Origin: Loigolactobacillus coryniformis subsp. coryniformis KCTC 3167 = DSM 20001
GTDB lineage: Bacteria > Bacillota > Bacilli > Lactobacillales > Lactobacillaceae
Length of the DNA stretch: 64,000 nucleotides
Reading direction: 5' to 3'
Assembly: GCF_002706425.1 (NCBI RefSeq)
Contig: NZ_CP017713.1
Span: forward strand, 1,240,001-1,304,000
Shown here: positions 47,091-56,808 of the stretch, one piece after another
How the letters are laid out: every line of letters begins with the position of its first letter
How positions within the stretch are numbered: the first letter of the stretch is position 1
Position numbers and translations under genes: made by a program
Notes under the pieces: model-generated
What the model was told of the DNA's origin: nothing
Database searches by the model: none
The model's input: the letters and a program-made list of their open reading frames with translations, nothing else

Positions 47091-47747
47091 TTGCAGAATA
47101 AAAGTAAAGCTTTATGGGCAAAGGGCGATAAACAAGGTGCAGTCAAAGCCTTAGTTAAAGCTATTGAACAGGCACCGCTACAATTAGATAATTATTTAGA
47201 ATTAGCGGCTTATTTAAATGCACTTAAGGATACTGATCAGGCAGAAAAGTTATTGCATAGCGCTTTAGTGCGTTTTCCAGATAATCAAGATCTGCTTTAT
47301 AGTTTAGGCACAACTTATTACGCGGCAGGCAATTATCCACAAGCGCTGGCGCAGTTTCAGCAGATCACCGCTACCCGTTTAGAAAATGATAAATTATACA
47401 TGCTGGCGTCAACTTATTATGCGCAACAAGATTACGCTCATGCATTAGCATTTGCGTTGACAGCGCAGCAAAATGAACCACAGCGTAGCGATGTTGATCT
47501 GCTAGTCGGTGATTTATTTCTAGCGTTAGGGGACTTTGGCCATGCTGAAACATATTATGCACAAGTCTTGACGCAAGAGCCTGACAGCGCGGCCGCCAAT
47601 TTTAAAGTTGGTTTAGCCCGATTAGCACAAGGAACTGCTAACGAGGCTTATTTTGAAAAGGCTAAGCAGTTAGATGCAGCCTATTTTGAACGTGAGAAAC
47701 ACCGTTTAAGCGATATTGAACGTTACTTAAAAGCACAACAAAAATGA
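47091..47747 (+). CDS. tetratricopeptide-repeat protein
   Basis: 218 aa, almost entirely helical, with about five TPR units (for example LLYSLGTTYYAAGNYPQALAQ and LYMLASTYYAQQDYAHALAF). Start is TTG 47091 after AGGTGA. It sits between the phosphatase and recD2 with gaps of only 8 and 9 bases, so the three are an operon. Homologues occupy the same spot in lactobacilli. Partner proteins are unknown. Confidence 0.9.
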   Translation: MQNKSKALWAKGDKQGAVKALVKAIEQAPLQLDNYLELAAYLNALKDTDQAEKLLHSALVRFPDNQDLLYSLGTTYYAAGNYPQALAQFQQITATRLENDKLYMLASTYYAQQDYAHALAFALTAQQNEPQRSDVDLLVGDLFLALGDFGHAETYYAQVLTQEPDSAAANFKVGLARLAQGTANEAYFEKAKQLDAAYFEREKHRLSDIERYLKAQQK

Positions 47748-47756
47748 GGTACCACT

Positions 47757-50258
47757 ATGTCAGAACAAGAACTACCATTATTTACAGAGGATGAACAACC
47801 GCCATATTTGATTGGTAAAGTTAGTGCGGTCTTTTTTCATAATCCAACTAATTTTTATCAAGTTGTGCTAATCAAGGTTAGTGAAACTAGTTTCGAATGG
47901 CACGAGGATGAAATCGTGGTTACTGGCAGTTTTGGTGAACTCAAAGAAGAAGAAACTTATCAGTTTTTTGGCAAGTTAGTGACTCATCCCAAATATGGCA
48001 TGCAATTTCAAGCGACTAATTACCAACTAAATAAACCAACGACGACTGCTGGTTTGGTGGCTTATTTGTCGGGCGATAATTTTAAAGGCATCGGTAAGCG
48101 CACTGCGGAAAAAATCGTGGCTGAATTGGGAACTGATGCGATCGATAAAATTCTCGCTGATTCAAGTGTGCTGGCGCCATTAGGGTTACCAGCAACTAAG
48201 ATTCAAGCGTTAGTTGACACACTGACGGCTAATAATGGGCTGGATCAAATTATTATTGGTCTTAACGGTTATGGCTTTGGTAGTCAGTTAGCTTATACCA
48301 TCTATGAACGGTACCAACAAGATACCTTAAAAGTGATCACAGAGAATCCCTATCAATTAGTTTATGATATTGCCGGTGTTGGCTTTAAAAAAGCCGATAA
48401 CATTGCCTTGCAACAGGGTTTAGCGGCTGACGCACCAGAGCGGATCCAAGCGGCAATTTTACAGGTGATCACTGAGTTGACTCAGGCCGAAGGCGACACT
48501 TATACGACTGCTCAGCCATTATTGAATGGGAGTTTAAAGTTGTTACAAGAAAGCCGTAACGTCGCAATCGATCCGGATAAAGTGGCACAGCAGTTTATCG
48601 AGTTAGCTAATCAAGGCAAATTGGTCGGTGACGAGGATCGAATTTATTTGCGGTCGCTTTATCGGGCCGAATGGCAAATTGCTGAACATCTCTACCGTTT
48701 GGAAAATGACGAGGATGCGATCACTTATCCAGGACGTGATTTGGATAAAGAGATTCGCCGTCTAGAGAAGCTTTTTGGGATGAGTTATGGCGATTCACAA
48801 GTTACCACGATCAAAGAAGCTATGACGCACCGCGTGTTCTTATTGACTGGCGGACCTGGCACTGGGAAAACCACGATCATCAATGCAATTGTTAGTTTAT
48901 TTGCTGAACTAAATGGACTATCACTTGATCCAAACGATTACAAAGATCAAGATAAAACTTTTCCGGTTTTGTTGGCTGCACCAACAGGTCGTGCGGCTAA
49001 GCGGATGAGTGAAGTTACCGATATTCCAGCCAGTACGATCCATCGCTTATTAGGCCTAACCGGCCGTGAAAGTAGTCCTGATGTGGCTACTAAAGATCTA
49101 GAAGGTGGCTTATTGATCATTGATGAAATGTCGATGGTTGATACGTATTTATTTAAAATGCTGATCCGTGCGGTGCCTAGTTCAATGCAAGTTGTCCTAG
49201 TAGGGGATAAAGATCAATTACCGTCAGTCGGTCCAGGACAGGTTTTTCACGATCTTTTGAGCAGTCATGTGTTGCCTGGTCATGAATTGACTGAAATATA
49301 TCGACAAGATGGTGAATCATCGATCATTCCGTTAGCACACGCAATCAAGGAAGGACAATTACCGGCTGATTTTAATCAAAATAAAGTCGATCGTTCTTTC
49401 ATTGCTTGTAATGCTTATCAAGTTGAGTCGGTGATCCAGCAGGTAGTCACTAAGGCTAAAACAAAAGGTTTTACGGCACAAGATATTCAGGTGCTGGCAC
49501 CAATGTATCGTGGTGCTGCGGGTATCGACCGACTGAATGTTGAGGTTCAACAGATTTTGAACCCACCGAAATCAGCGAAAACGAAAGCAATCGAATTTCG
49601 TAACCAAACGTTTCGAATTGGTGATAAGGTGTTGCATTTAGTTAATAGTCCGGAACAAAATGTTTTTAATGGCGATATTGGTGAGATTGTTAGTATTCAG
49701 TTGGCTAAAGATAAAGGTAACGAGGATCGTGCCGACAAAATGACAATTCGTTTTGATGCTACCGAAGTAACCTATGGACGTACAGATTGGGCCAAGATCA
49801 CTTTAGCTTTCTGTACCTCGATCCATAAGGCGCAAGGGAGCGAATTTAAGCTGGTTATTTTACCAATGGTTCATCAGTATCAACGCATGCTGCAGCGAAA
49901 CCTACTGTATACGGCAGTGACCCGTGCCGAAAAGTTATTGATTCTGATTGGTGAAAAACAAGCCTTTATCGATAGTGTTCAACATGAATCCGTTAATCGG
50001 AAAACAACTTTAATGCAGCGCGTGCAGGCTACTTTTGCACCTGACGAACAACCTGCTAAAATTGAAGACAAACCAGCAACTTACGCAAAGTCAACTGATG
50101 ATAAAGCGCCAACTGCGACCACCTCAGTTGAAGTTACAGCACCTGAGCAACCGGCAGATTTTATTTTGACTACCGCACTGATTACACAAGGCAAAATTGA
50201 TCCGTTGATCGGCATGAAGGGAATCAAGCCCCGCGATTTTGTGACCGCAAATAAATAA
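47757..50258 (+). CDS. recD2: ATP-dependent RecD2-type DNA helicase
   Basis: 833-aa SF1B 5'-3' helicase, found in bacteria without RecBCD. The N-terminal extension includes an OB fold and helix-hairpin-helix motifs (FKGIGKRTAEKIVAELG and IAGVGFKKADNIAL). Walker A is GGPGTGKTT, motif II IIDEMSMVD, motif III VGDKDQLPSVGPG, and the C-terminal motif VI TAVTRAEKLLILIG. The last about 90 residues are low-complexity followed by IDPLIGMKGIKPRDF, common in the family. Confidence 0.96.
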   Translation: MSEQELPLFTEDEQPPYLIGKVSAVFFHNPTNFYQVVLIKVSETSFEWHEDEIVVTGSFGELKEEETYQFFGKLVTHPKYGMQFQATNYQLNKPTTTAGLVAYLSGDNFKGIGKRTAEKIVAELGTDAIDKILADSSVLAPLGLPATKIQALVDTLTANNGLDQIIIGLNGYGFGSQLAYTIYERYQQDTLKVITENPYQLVYDIAGVGFKKADNIALQQGLAADAPERIQAAILQVITELTQAEGDTYTTAQPLLNGSLKLLQESRNVAIDPDKVAQQFIELANQGKLVGDEDRIYLRSLYRAEWQIAEHLYRLENDEDAITYPGRDLDKEIRRLEKLFGMSYGDSQVTTIKEAMTHRVFLLTGGPGTGKTTIINAIVSLFAELNGLSLDPNDYKDQDKTFPVLLAAPTGRAAKRMSEVTDIPASTIHRLLGLTGRESSPDVATKDLEGGLLIIDEMSMVDTYLFKMLIRAVPSSMQVVLVGDKDQLPSVGPGQVFHDLLSSHVLPGHELTEIYRQDGESSIIPLAHAIKEGQLPADFNQNKVDRSFIACNAYQVESVIQQVVTKAKTKGFTAQDIQVLAPMYRGAAGIDRLNVEVQQILNPPKSAKTKAIEFRNQTFRIGDKVLHLVNSPEQNVFNGDIGEIVSIQLAKDKGNEDRADKMTIRFDATEVTYGRTDWAKITLAFCTSIHKAQGSEFKLVILPMVHQYQRMLQRNLLYTAVTRAEKLLILIGEKQAFIDSVQHESVNRKTTLMQRVQATFAPDEQPAKIEDKPATYAKSTDDKAPTATTSVEVTAPEQPADFILTTALITQGKIDPLIGMKGIKPRDFVTANK

Positions 50259-50290
50259 GCAGGTTTCCCATTTAGGGAACCTGCTTATTT
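50253..50290. terminator. shared terminator overlapping both stop codons of recD2 and the lipid kinase
   Basis: AAATAAGCAGGTT-CCC with a complementary GGG-AACCTGCTTATTT arm, loop ATTTA. The palindrome contains the TAA codons of both convergent genes. Confidence 0.85.
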
Positions 50291-51256
50291 ATTAGGTACG
50301 AACCAGAAGTCTTGGTGTGCCACACTAAATTCTAAATCAAAGCGGCGCTTGCCTAAATCTTCGCCGTCGGCTTGTCCGTATTCAGCCGCGGAGGTTTGCA
50401 CATGTAATTTACGAACGTGGAAATGATGGACCGGCGGCATTTTAGTATGCCATTGACGAAACATCATGGCGAATAATAGGATGAAGTAAAAAACGTTGAC
50501 GCGTTCCATAATGACTAAGTCTAAATGGTGATTGTAGACTGAAGCACTGGCTAGTAGAGGAACGCCGCCGCCAAAATAGGGATGGTTAGTTGTAGTGACC
50601 ACAAATCCTCGCTTAAACTGACGCTGTTGCCCATCGGCAGTTACCGTTACCGGGAAGGCTTTTTGACTGAAAAAAGCTTTAACTAATGAAGCCAAATAGG
50701 CCAACGAGCCCGCGTGATATTTATTGAGATATTTTTTAGTGACCGAGCGGTTGGTAATGTGGACAACGTTAGCGTCAAAACCGATTCCGATATTATTGCT
50801 AAAGTAGCTAACTGTGTGCTGCTGTAAATCATTGCAGCGACCAATATCTAAGGTTAAGGGCTTTTGTGCAGCTAAGATCTGTGCTAAAGCTTGTTGTGGA
50901 TCAGTGGTGATACCGACACCACGTGCAAAATCATTGCCGGAACCACAGGGAATATAAGCTAATGGTATTGGATTATCCGGCACTTGTTGTAAGCCGTTTA
51001 GCGCTTCATGTAAGGTACCATCGCCACCGAGGACAAGTAATATTGGCGACTCGGCGGTTGTTGTATGATATTTTGTAGCCAGATCGTAAGCCAACTTGGT
51101 GGCATGACCGGGTGCCTGTGTAAAATTCTCTGTATAAGAAAGGTGACGTTGTTGTAGGATCGGCACGAGTTGTAACCAAGTTTGACGAGTACGACCACCA
51201 CCAGCAAAATTATTGATGATGACATAAAAAGGGCGTTGTTGAGACACAGCCGGCAC
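50285..51256 (-). CDS. diacylglycerol/lipid kinase family protein (YegS/DgkB type)
   Basis: Up to 323 aa. The catalytic-domain motif LVLGGDGTLHEALNGL and PCGSGNDFARG define the family, and a C-terminal beta-sandwich follows. Likely phosphorylates diacylglycerol or a related lipid in the phospholipid cycle. The start is GTG, either 51256 or 51247; AGAAAGAAG fits the latter better. It is not adjacent to gatCAB or rumA as DgkB often is, so the exact substrate is open. Confidence 0.87.
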   Translation of the reverse strand: MPAVSQQRPFYVIINNFAGGGRTRQTWLQLVPILQQRHLSYTENFTQAPGHATKLAYDLATKYHTTTAESPILLVLGGDGTLHEALNGLQQVPDNPIPLAYIPCGSGNDFARGVGITTDPQQALAQILAAQKPLTLDIGRCNDLQQHTVSYFSNNIGIGFDANVVHITNRSVTKKYLNKYHAGSLAYLASLVKAFFSQKAFPVTVTADGQQRQFKRGFVVTTTNHPYFGGGVPLLASASVYNHHLDLVIMERVNVFYFILLFAMMFRQWHTKMPPVHHFHVRKLHVQTSAAEYGQADGEDLGKRRFDLEFSVAHQDFWFVPNK

Positions 51257-51277
51257 TTCTTTCTAAATTGGAAATTT

Positions 51278-51316
51278 AATGGCCCAAAAGACGCTTACTG
51301 CGTCTTTTGGGCCATT
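51278..51316 (-). terminator. terminator of rnjA
   Basis: Perfect 14-bp stem GGCCCAAAAGACGC/GCGTCTTTTGGGCC, flanked by AAT/ATT. T tract short. Confidence 0.8.
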
Positions 51317-51331
51317 ATTGGTTGCACGGTG

Positions 51332-53014
51332 CTAAACCGTGACCAGCATTGGTAAGATCATTGGGTGGCGTTCAGTTTGATCAAATAAGAATTCTTGCAG
51401 ATCATCGATGATTGCATCACGTAACATTGACTCAGTCACTTGTTCGTTCGTTTTGAAAATATTACGCATGATTCGATAAATTCGTTTTTGACCTTTACTG
51501 ATTAGTTCGCCAGATTCACGCATGTAGACAAAGCCACGTGAGAGAATATCAGGGCCAGCTAAAACTTGCTTGGTTTTAAGGTTAATTGTTGCTACCACGA
51601 TGACAATACCTTCTTCAGAAAGTACTTGGCGATCGTGAAGTACCACATTACCAATATCACCGATACCACTACCATCAACGTAAACGTCACCGGCAGTGAA
51701 GTGACCGGCGATCCGTGCGGAGTCGCTGGTTAGGGCTAAAACATCACCATTTTCCATGATAAAGGTGTTTTCTTCAGGAACATGGGTCTGTTCGGCTAAT
51801 TCAGTGTGTAATTGCAACATCCGGTATTCACCATGAATTGGCATGAAGAATTTAGGCTTCATCAAGCGGAGCATTAATTTTTGTTCTTCTTGGCCACCGT
51901 GACCTGAAGTATGCACATTATTCACTTTACCGTGAATGACTTCGGCACCAGCCTCAGATAATTCGTTGATCACATGGTTAACACTGGTTGTGTTACCTGG
52001 AATCGGATTACTAGAAAAGACGACTGTGTCACCAGGTTGAATGGAAATCTGCCGGTGAGTACCATTAGCGATACGGCTTAATGCTGCCATTGGTTCACCT
52101 TGTGAGCCAGTACAGAGGATCATGATCTTGTTGGCTGGTAAATGATTTAGTTCATTGCCTTCAACTAGACTTTCTTCAGGAATATTTAAGTAGCCTAATT
52201 CAGTACCATTAACGATCGCATTTTGCATACTACGACCAAAAACAGCAATTTTACGGCCAGCGGCTAACGCGGCATCACTAGCTTCCTTGATCCGAGAGAT
52301 ATTGGATGCAAAGGTAGCAAAGATGATCCGGCCTTCGATTTTGTCGATAATATGTTTCAATGATTGTTCGACAAAACGTTCTGACTTCGTAAAACTTGGT
52401 ACTTCAGCGTTGGTACTGTCAGACATTAAACAAAGGACGCCTTCTTCACCAAGGCGAGCCATCTTTTGAAAGTTTGGTGCAGGTTGGTCGCCCACTGGTG
52501 TTAAGTCAAATTTATAGTCACCAGTTTCAACAATGGTTCCTTGTGGTGTTTTGACGGCAACGCCTAACGTATCGGGAATAGAATGGGTTGTTCGGAAAAA
52601 CGATACGCTAGTTTTACGGAATTTTAAGACGGTATCTTCGTTGATTTCATGTAACTCAGCGTCTTTTAATAAACCACGTTCCTCTAATTTACCGCGGATC
52701 AATGCTAAAGCTAAAGGCCCAGCATAAATCGGAACATTCATTTGTTGCAACAGGAAGGGGATACCACCAATATGGTCTTCGTGTCCGTGAGTGATCACTA
52801 AGGCCTTGATTTTGGACAAATTAGTCATTGCGTAAGCATAATCAGGAATGACGTAATCGATCCCTAGTAGTTCATCCTCTGGAAATTTGATCCCACAATC
52901 GATCAAGATGATTTCATCTTGAAATTGAATGCCATACATATTTTTACCGATTTCGCCTAAGCCCCCCATGGCAAAAACGGCAGTTTCGTTATTCTTGACG
53001 TTCAGTTTCTTCAT
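51332..53014 (-). CDS. rnjA: ribonuclease J1
   Basis: Metallo-beta-lactamase-fold RNase with endo- and 5'-exonuclease activity (560 aa). Zinc ligands lie in [10 protein letters not shown] and TTHSIPD; beta-CASP motifs include SDSTNAE and IHGEYRML. Of two adjacent ATGs the second (53014) is 7 bases from GGAG. It overlaps rpoY by 26 bases, the ykzG-rnjA arrangement of Bacilli. Confidence 0.96.
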   Translation of the reverse strand: MKKLNVKNNETAVFAMGGLGEIGKNMYGIQFQDEIILIDCGIKFPEDELLGIDYVIPDYAYAMTNLSKIKALVITHGHEDHIGGIPFLLQQMNVPIYAGPLALALIRGKLEERGLLKDAELHEINEDTVLKFRKTSVSFFRTTHSIPDTLGVAVKTPQGTIVETGDYKFDLTPVGDQPAPNFQKMARLGEEGVLCLMSDSTNAEVPSFTKSERFVEQSLKHIIDKIEGRIIFATFASNISRIKEASDAALAAGRKIAVFGRSMQNAIVNGTELGYLNIPEESLVEGNELNHLPANKIMILCTGSQGEPMAALSRIANGTHRQISIQPGDTVVFSSNPIPGNTTSVNHVINELSEAGAEVIHGKVNNVHTSGHGGQEEQKLMLRLMKPKFFMPIHGEYRMLQLHTELAEQTHVPEENTFIMENGDVLALTSDSARIAGHFTAGDVYVDGSGIGDIGNVVLHDRQVLSEEGIVIVVATINLKTKQVLAGPDILSRGFVYMRESGELISKGQKRIYRIMRNIFKTNEQVTESMLRDAIIDDLQEFLFDQTERHPMILPMLVTV

Positions 53015-53228
53015 CATTGAACTCCGTTAGTTTAAAATTGGGACTCTTTTGTTCATATTCGAGATGATTACCGATCAGTTCTTGAATAAATTCAACATTA
53101 TAGGGGGTTTGTGTTTCGATGATTGACCGAGCAGCTACTGCATCAGTAGCGTCCATGTAGAGTGTTTTAGTGCTTTCACGCCGTGGTGCCATAGATTTAT
53201 TTTCTTGATAAAGTACTTTAAAGATCAT
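52989..53228 (-). CDS. rpoY: RNA polymerase epsilon subunit
   Basis: 79-aa small RNA polymerase subunit (DUF1447/YkzG). The family motif [20 protein letters not shown] is at the N-terminus and [11 protein letters not shown] in the middle. AAGGAGCG precedes the ATG by 11 bases. The acidic C-terminus is encoded by bases that also contain the rnjA start region, so the two are translationally coupled. Confidence 0.93.
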   Translation of the reverse strand: MIFKVLYQENKSMAPRRESTKTLYMDATDAVAARSIIETQTPYNVEFIQELIGNHLEYEQKSPNFKLTEFNDEETERQE

Positions 53229-53278
53229 AAGAAATAGATCGCTCCTTTGAAAAAATAAGATAAAATATAGTTACACTA

Positions 53279-53307
53279 CTAAAAAGCCCACCTGATTACG
53301 TGGGACT
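53279..53307 (-). terminator. terminator-like hairpin in the rpoY-rnjA leader
   Basis: On the minus strand: AGTCCCAC, loop GTAATCAG, GTGGGCTTTTTAG, lying between the likely promoter and rpoY, about 50 bases before the rpoY start. An upstream TTGTTTT/AAAACAA pairing lies between the promoter and this hairpin. It may be an attenuator. The rest of the 338-base gap to the transposase holds no other feature I can identify. Confidence 0.55.
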
Positions 53308-53369
53308 TTCAGCGTGCAATTAAATTGTTTTCTTCCGAACAAGTGGTTGTAAAAACAACGTATGCCTAA

Positions 53370-53378
53370 ATTTTAGCA
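53370..53378 (-). promoter_or_regulatory. candidate extended -10 of rpoY-rnjA
   Basis: TGC-TAAAAT on the minus strand within TTATGCTAAAATTTAGG. No good -35. It would give a leader of about 135 bases. Confidence 0.4.
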
Positions 53379-53566
53379 TAAAACGATTAATAAGTATACT
53401 CACTACCATCTTGAATTTACCCATTTTACCTTGTTCGGCGGGCAAAAGTTATGTCTTTGTCGGTCATTAATCGTTTTGGTACCAGTCAACTGGATCAAAC
53501 TCATTTAGATGTATCCTAAATAAACGTCCCTTGACAGCACGTTTGAAAAACTTATCGAACTAACAC

Positions 53567-54805
53567 TTAAATCGCCAAGCACAACTGCCTAGGGTCATGC
53601 CGTTGCTCGATACATTTGAAGTGCCTAATACCACTGACATCGAATTTCAGGATCGCCGCTAAGCCACGAATATAGCGATAAAACTTAAACCTTACCGCTT
53701 GCCGTAAACACTGTGCTTTGCGGTATAAGATTTCATTAAATGATAGCCCGGCTTCGATCTTGATCGCGTGATGACCTAATAAATACGTGATCAATCGGTG
53801 AATCAGCTGCAGTGAATTTAGCGAAAGTGTGCGGATTTTTTCCAAGTGATATTCCTGCTTCTGTACCCGGAATAGTTCTTCGATCCGCCAGCGGGTAAGA
53901 TAGCTTTTGACGATCCGGAGCACGTCTGCTTTACTCGTAATTACCTTATTGGTCAGGAGTCTCATTGGCTTTTCACCATATCCATAAACGACCACCATAA
54001 AAAACGCTCGACCTTTAAACGCGGGTAAAGTCACTTTGATATGACTGATCTTTAAATGATAGTCTTTGCCTTTGATCTGACTATCAAAGGCGATCTTGCC
54101 CTTGCGTCGCTGCGCCAATTCAGGGACTTTATAAGCCTTATCCTGGTAGTGGACCCAGCGTTTGTCGGTTAAGCGCATAATGAAATCAGTTTGCTTTTGC
54201 ATCAAAAAGTTAATGATATCATTCGCATCATAACCGCGATCCATCACGACGGTATATTTTTTATCACCAAAGAGTTGATCAACGCGATTTAAGCCGCGAT
54301 AGGTTTCAACGTTAGTACTGATAAAGTCAGTTTCCTCAGCTGAAAATAAATGCGAGTATAGCGGTAGTGGCTGCTTTGTTTTTGATGTTGCGACCGTAAT
54401 ATTGGTTGTGAGGTAGCCTTTTTCGGTGACACCTTTTGAACCGTCGTGTACCCGGCCTAAAGCTTCAAATTTCTCACCATAAGGCTTGGTAATATCAGAA
54501 TTATCAACGATGACTAGCATATCGTCCTTAAGCTGCGGTTGTACCGCGGCCAAATAATTTTGATCCAACTTGGCATAATCATGAAAATTCGTGGCGTTGC
54601 GGCTCAAACGTTTGAGCGTACCCAAAAGCGTAATATCCTCATTCAACGCACGGCTGATTTCCGCTAGTAATGGTGAACGTCCTTTCGCTAGTCCATAAAG
54701 CATGTCCATAACGAAATTAGTCGTAGGTTTAGACATGCCGAGCGTGAGCTTTTTGGCATAATTAATAATTTCTCGTTTTGCTTGATATATTTCCGTTGAT
54801 TCCAT
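53567..54805 (-). CDS. IS4-superfamily transposase
   Basis: Intact 412-aa DDE transposase, unrelated in detail to the broken one at 13-14 kb. The acids lie in VIVDNSDI, VVMDRGYDAND and YLTRWRIEELFRVQKQ (the Y-x2-R-x3-E signature). The C-terminus ends in a helical domain. The insertion's ends could not be set: I found no convincing inverted repeats within about 100 bases on either side. It separates the rpoY-rnjA promoter region from the def region and is likely recent, since the frame is undamaged. Confidence 0.9.
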   Translation of the reverse strand: MESTEIYQAKREIINYAKKLTLGMSKPTTNFVMDMLYGLAKGRSPLLAEISRALNEDITLLGTLKRLSRNATNFHDYAKLDQNYLAAVQPQLKDDMLVIVDNSDITKPYGEKFEALGRVHDGSKGVTEKGYLTTNITVATSKTKQPLPLYSHLFSAEETDFISTNVETYRGLNRVDQLFGDKKYTVVMDRGYDANDIINFLMQKQTDFIMRLTDKRWVHYQDKAYKVPELAQRRKGKIAFDSQIKGKDYHLKISHIKVTLPAFKGRAFFMVVVYGYGEKPMRLLTNKVITSKADVLRIVKSYLTRWRIEELFRVQKQEYHLEKIRTLSLNSLQLIHRLITYLLGHHAIKIEAGLSFNEILYRKAQCLRQAVRFKFYRYIRGLAAILKFDVSGIRHFKCIEQRHDPRQLCLAI

Positions 54806-54847
54806 GTTAAAATAACCTTGGTCCTTTCTTTTGTTAGCTTTGTTTTT

Positions 54848-54884
54848 GCCAACTCAACTTTAACATAAGTTGGGGCTTTTTTTT
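54848..54884 (+). terminator. terminator upstream of the transposase
   Basis: GCCAACT...AGTTGG-GGC with eight T, read on the plus strand, opposing transposase transcription. It may shield the element from outside transcripts. Confidence 0.55.
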
Positions 54885-54905
54885 CGGAAAATTTTGAACC
54901 AAAAT

Positions 54906-54952
54906 AGCGCGCCAATCACGATTTTAGATCGTAATTGGCGCGCTTGCTTTTT
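54906..54952 (+). terminator. second strong hairpin beside the transposase
   Basis: GCGCGCCAATCACGAT, loop TTTAG, ATCGTAATTGGCGCGC: 16 positions with one mismatch, followed by TTGCTTTTT. Confidence 0.65.
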
Positions 54953-55079
54953 CAGTTAGCTTTGTTCTCGTTATTTTGGGTAAACTCAAAACTACCATGC
55001 CTGGGTAAGTTCAATAACTGAGCATGATAGTATGTCTCTTTTCGTTAGGTGATCAATTATGGTACAGTAAAGTCAGTAC

Positions 55080-55310
55080 AAGGCTTATTTAAAATCGCTT
55101 TTAGTACTGTTTCTTGTGGGAACTGCCGCTTGTTTTGGGTCATACTTTTAGCAAGGAATTAGTTACTGAAATTACTGATAAAACGTTTGCTCACCAGTTG
55201 CAGTTGAACTGCTGCCACAGACGAGGTGGACTTTTACTAATAGCTTTCGGGTTTCTGTGTTGTTCATTTTGTTGGCCGTAACTGTGCTTGGCAAAAACCT
55301 AGCAAGATAA
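55080..55310 (+). pseudogene. decayed gene for a small membrane or secreted protein
   Basis: In the 594 bases between the transposase and the next gene, three frame pieces look protein-like. 55080-55151 reads KAYLKSLLVLFLVGTAACFG, a signal or membrane segment, and ends at a stop. Another frame continues SKELVTEITDKTFAHQLQ from 55150. The first frame then resumes with SPVAVELLPQTRWTFTNSFR and the hydrophobic tail VLFILLAVTVLGKNLAR, stop 55310. Two frameshifts in an originally about 77-residue protein explain this. No start codon remains. Family not recognised. Confidence 0.35.
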
Positions 55311-55399
55311 AGAGTTGTATTGAATATGAACGGTAAAAATTACTTAACATTTTTTACTAAGCAACGATCATTCTATATGAGATAGAGGAAGGTAAAACA

Positions 55400-55906
55400 A
55401 TGAATACATTATTTGTGAGCTTAGTTGTACTAGGCGTCATTATTTTGGTCGTTGTGTTAGTACTTACACAGCGTCTACGCCGTAATCACGCTTTACGTTT
55501 ACTGCAACTAACTAGTCAAAAAGCGAGTGATGCTGCTGCAGCAACTGCACTGCAACAATTAAGTCAGCAAAAATTGTTGCCTGCATTGACGGCGCCGTTA
55601 GTTTCACAAGTTGCCGCCGATATTTGGGGCCATGGTGTTTTAGTTTTTGAGTATCAGGTCGCTGCAGGTGAGCTGACATCGCCGCAGTTAAATATGTTAG
55701 CCCATCAGTTAGAACAGGCTTTGGCACAAGCCGCAAAACAACAAGAATTGACGGCGTTTAAGCCGGACGTACCGGTATTTATCGTTTCTGATATTTGGCT
55801 GTTGACTGGAAATTTACATTTTGATGTTGCCTATTTACGTAATCAAGCAACTTTTGATTATGTGGCCGATATGCGTAAACTCAGTGTTGAAAAAGGAACT
55901 AATTAA
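55400..55906 (+). CDS. hypothetical membrane-anchored protein
   Basis: 168 aa with one N-terminal transmembrane helix (about 4-24, LFVSLVVLGVIILVVVLVLT) and a soluble C-terminal part rich in Ala, Gln and Leu. The middle has heptad-like Gln/Leu spacing; the C-terminal part (VPVFIVSDIWLLTGNLHFDV) looks like a small alpha/beta fold. I do not recognise the family. AGGAAGG ribosome binding site, own terminator, convergent with def. Confidence 0.8.
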   Translation: MNTLFVSLVVLGVIILVVVLVLTQRLRRNHALRLLQLTSQKASDAAAATALQQLSQQKLLPALTAPLVSQVAADIWGHGVLVFEYQVAAGELTSPQLNMLAHQLEQALAQAAKQQELTAFKPDVPVFIVSDIWLLTGNLHFDVAYLRNQATFDYVADMRKLSVEKGTN

Positions 55907-55940
55907 AAAAGTGAGCTGCAATTTTGCAGCTCACTTTTTG
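55904..55940. terminator. shared terminator between the hypothetical gene and def
   Basis: Perfect 16-bp palindrome AAAAAGTGAGCTGCAA/TTGCAGCTCACTTTTT with a TT loop. Confidence 0.93.
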
Positions 55941-55953
55941 TAATCGGGGAAGT

Positions 55954-56511
55954 TTATTCGATGACCAAATCTTCGTTTTCCATTGTAAATGGATGTTCGT
56001 GGTCAATATGATCATAAAATAAGATGCCATGTAAATGATCGATTTCGTGTTGGCAAACGATTGCTGGATAGTTTTTTAGGCGAATCTTATGTTGGTTGCC
56101 GTCAATATCATAGTAACGTAAGGTGATCCGATCGTGGCGAACGACGTAGCCAGGAACATCACGATCAACGGATAAGCAGCCTTCGCCTTCAGACAAGGCC
56201 GCCCCTTGAACGGAGTGACTGATAATTACCGGATTGACGATCGTATCTTTAAATAATGGGGCTTCACCTTCAGGCCCAGGAACTAAAACTGATGCCATCT
56301 GTAAAGAAACGTCAACTTGTGGTGCTGCCAGACCAACGCCAGCACGTAGATGATATTTTTCCGCAATTTTAGGATCTTGACTATTTTCAAGAAATTCCAT
56401 CATATCATGTGCGAGTTGCAGTTGTTCATCCGTTAATGGGAAGGTTGCTTTTTTTGCTTCCGCTCGTAGCGTATCGTTACCTTCACGAATAATATTTTTC
56501 ATTGTAATCAA
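55954..56511 (-). CDS. def: peptide deformylase
   Basis: Removes the formyl group from nascent proteins (185 aa, type 2). Motifs are GVGLAAPQ, EGCLSV and the metal-binding QHEIDHLHG. The start is TTG at 56511 (MITMKNIIREGN): GGAGG is 9 bases away, and homologues share the MITM start; the ATG three codons later is too far from the site. A likely promoter faces it (TGC-TAAACT on the minus strand near 56550). Confidence 0.96.
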   Translation of the reverse strand: MITMKNIIREGNDTLRAEAKKATFPLTDEQLQLAHDMMEFLENSQDPKIAEKYHLRAGVGLAAPQVDVSLQMASVLVPGPEGEAPLFKDTIVNPVIISHSVQGAALSEGEGCLSVDRDVPGYVVRHDRITLRYYDIDGNQHKIRLKNYPAIVCQHEIDHLHGILFYDHIDHEHPFTMENEDLVIE

Positions 56512-56675
56512 CTTCTATTACCTCCGCTTTATTACCATTTATGAGAATAGTTTAGCATAATTATTCGTTAAATTAAAAGCTTGTTCTGATGTGCACTCGG
56601 TTTCTAAATGCCCAGCAGAGGAAATGAAGTGAAAGCTAACTAAAGCTTTAGAAAAAAGTTGGAAAAAATAAATTT

Positions 56676-56703
56676 TTGAATTTTAGTCAATCTAGCTTAA
56701 AAT
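56676..56703 (+). promoter_or_regulatory. promoter of the LDH-like operon
   Basis: TTGAAT, 16-base spacer, TAAAAT, about 105 bases before the first gene. Confidence 0.5.
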
Positions 56704-56808
56704 AGAGATAGTTTATCTGGTTTTTGGGGAAGGGGTTGAATAAGTATAGTCAAGGATAGCCACTAGATTTTAATTGCACGACGATTAGTTTGTGGGGGTT
56801 ACTTTAAA

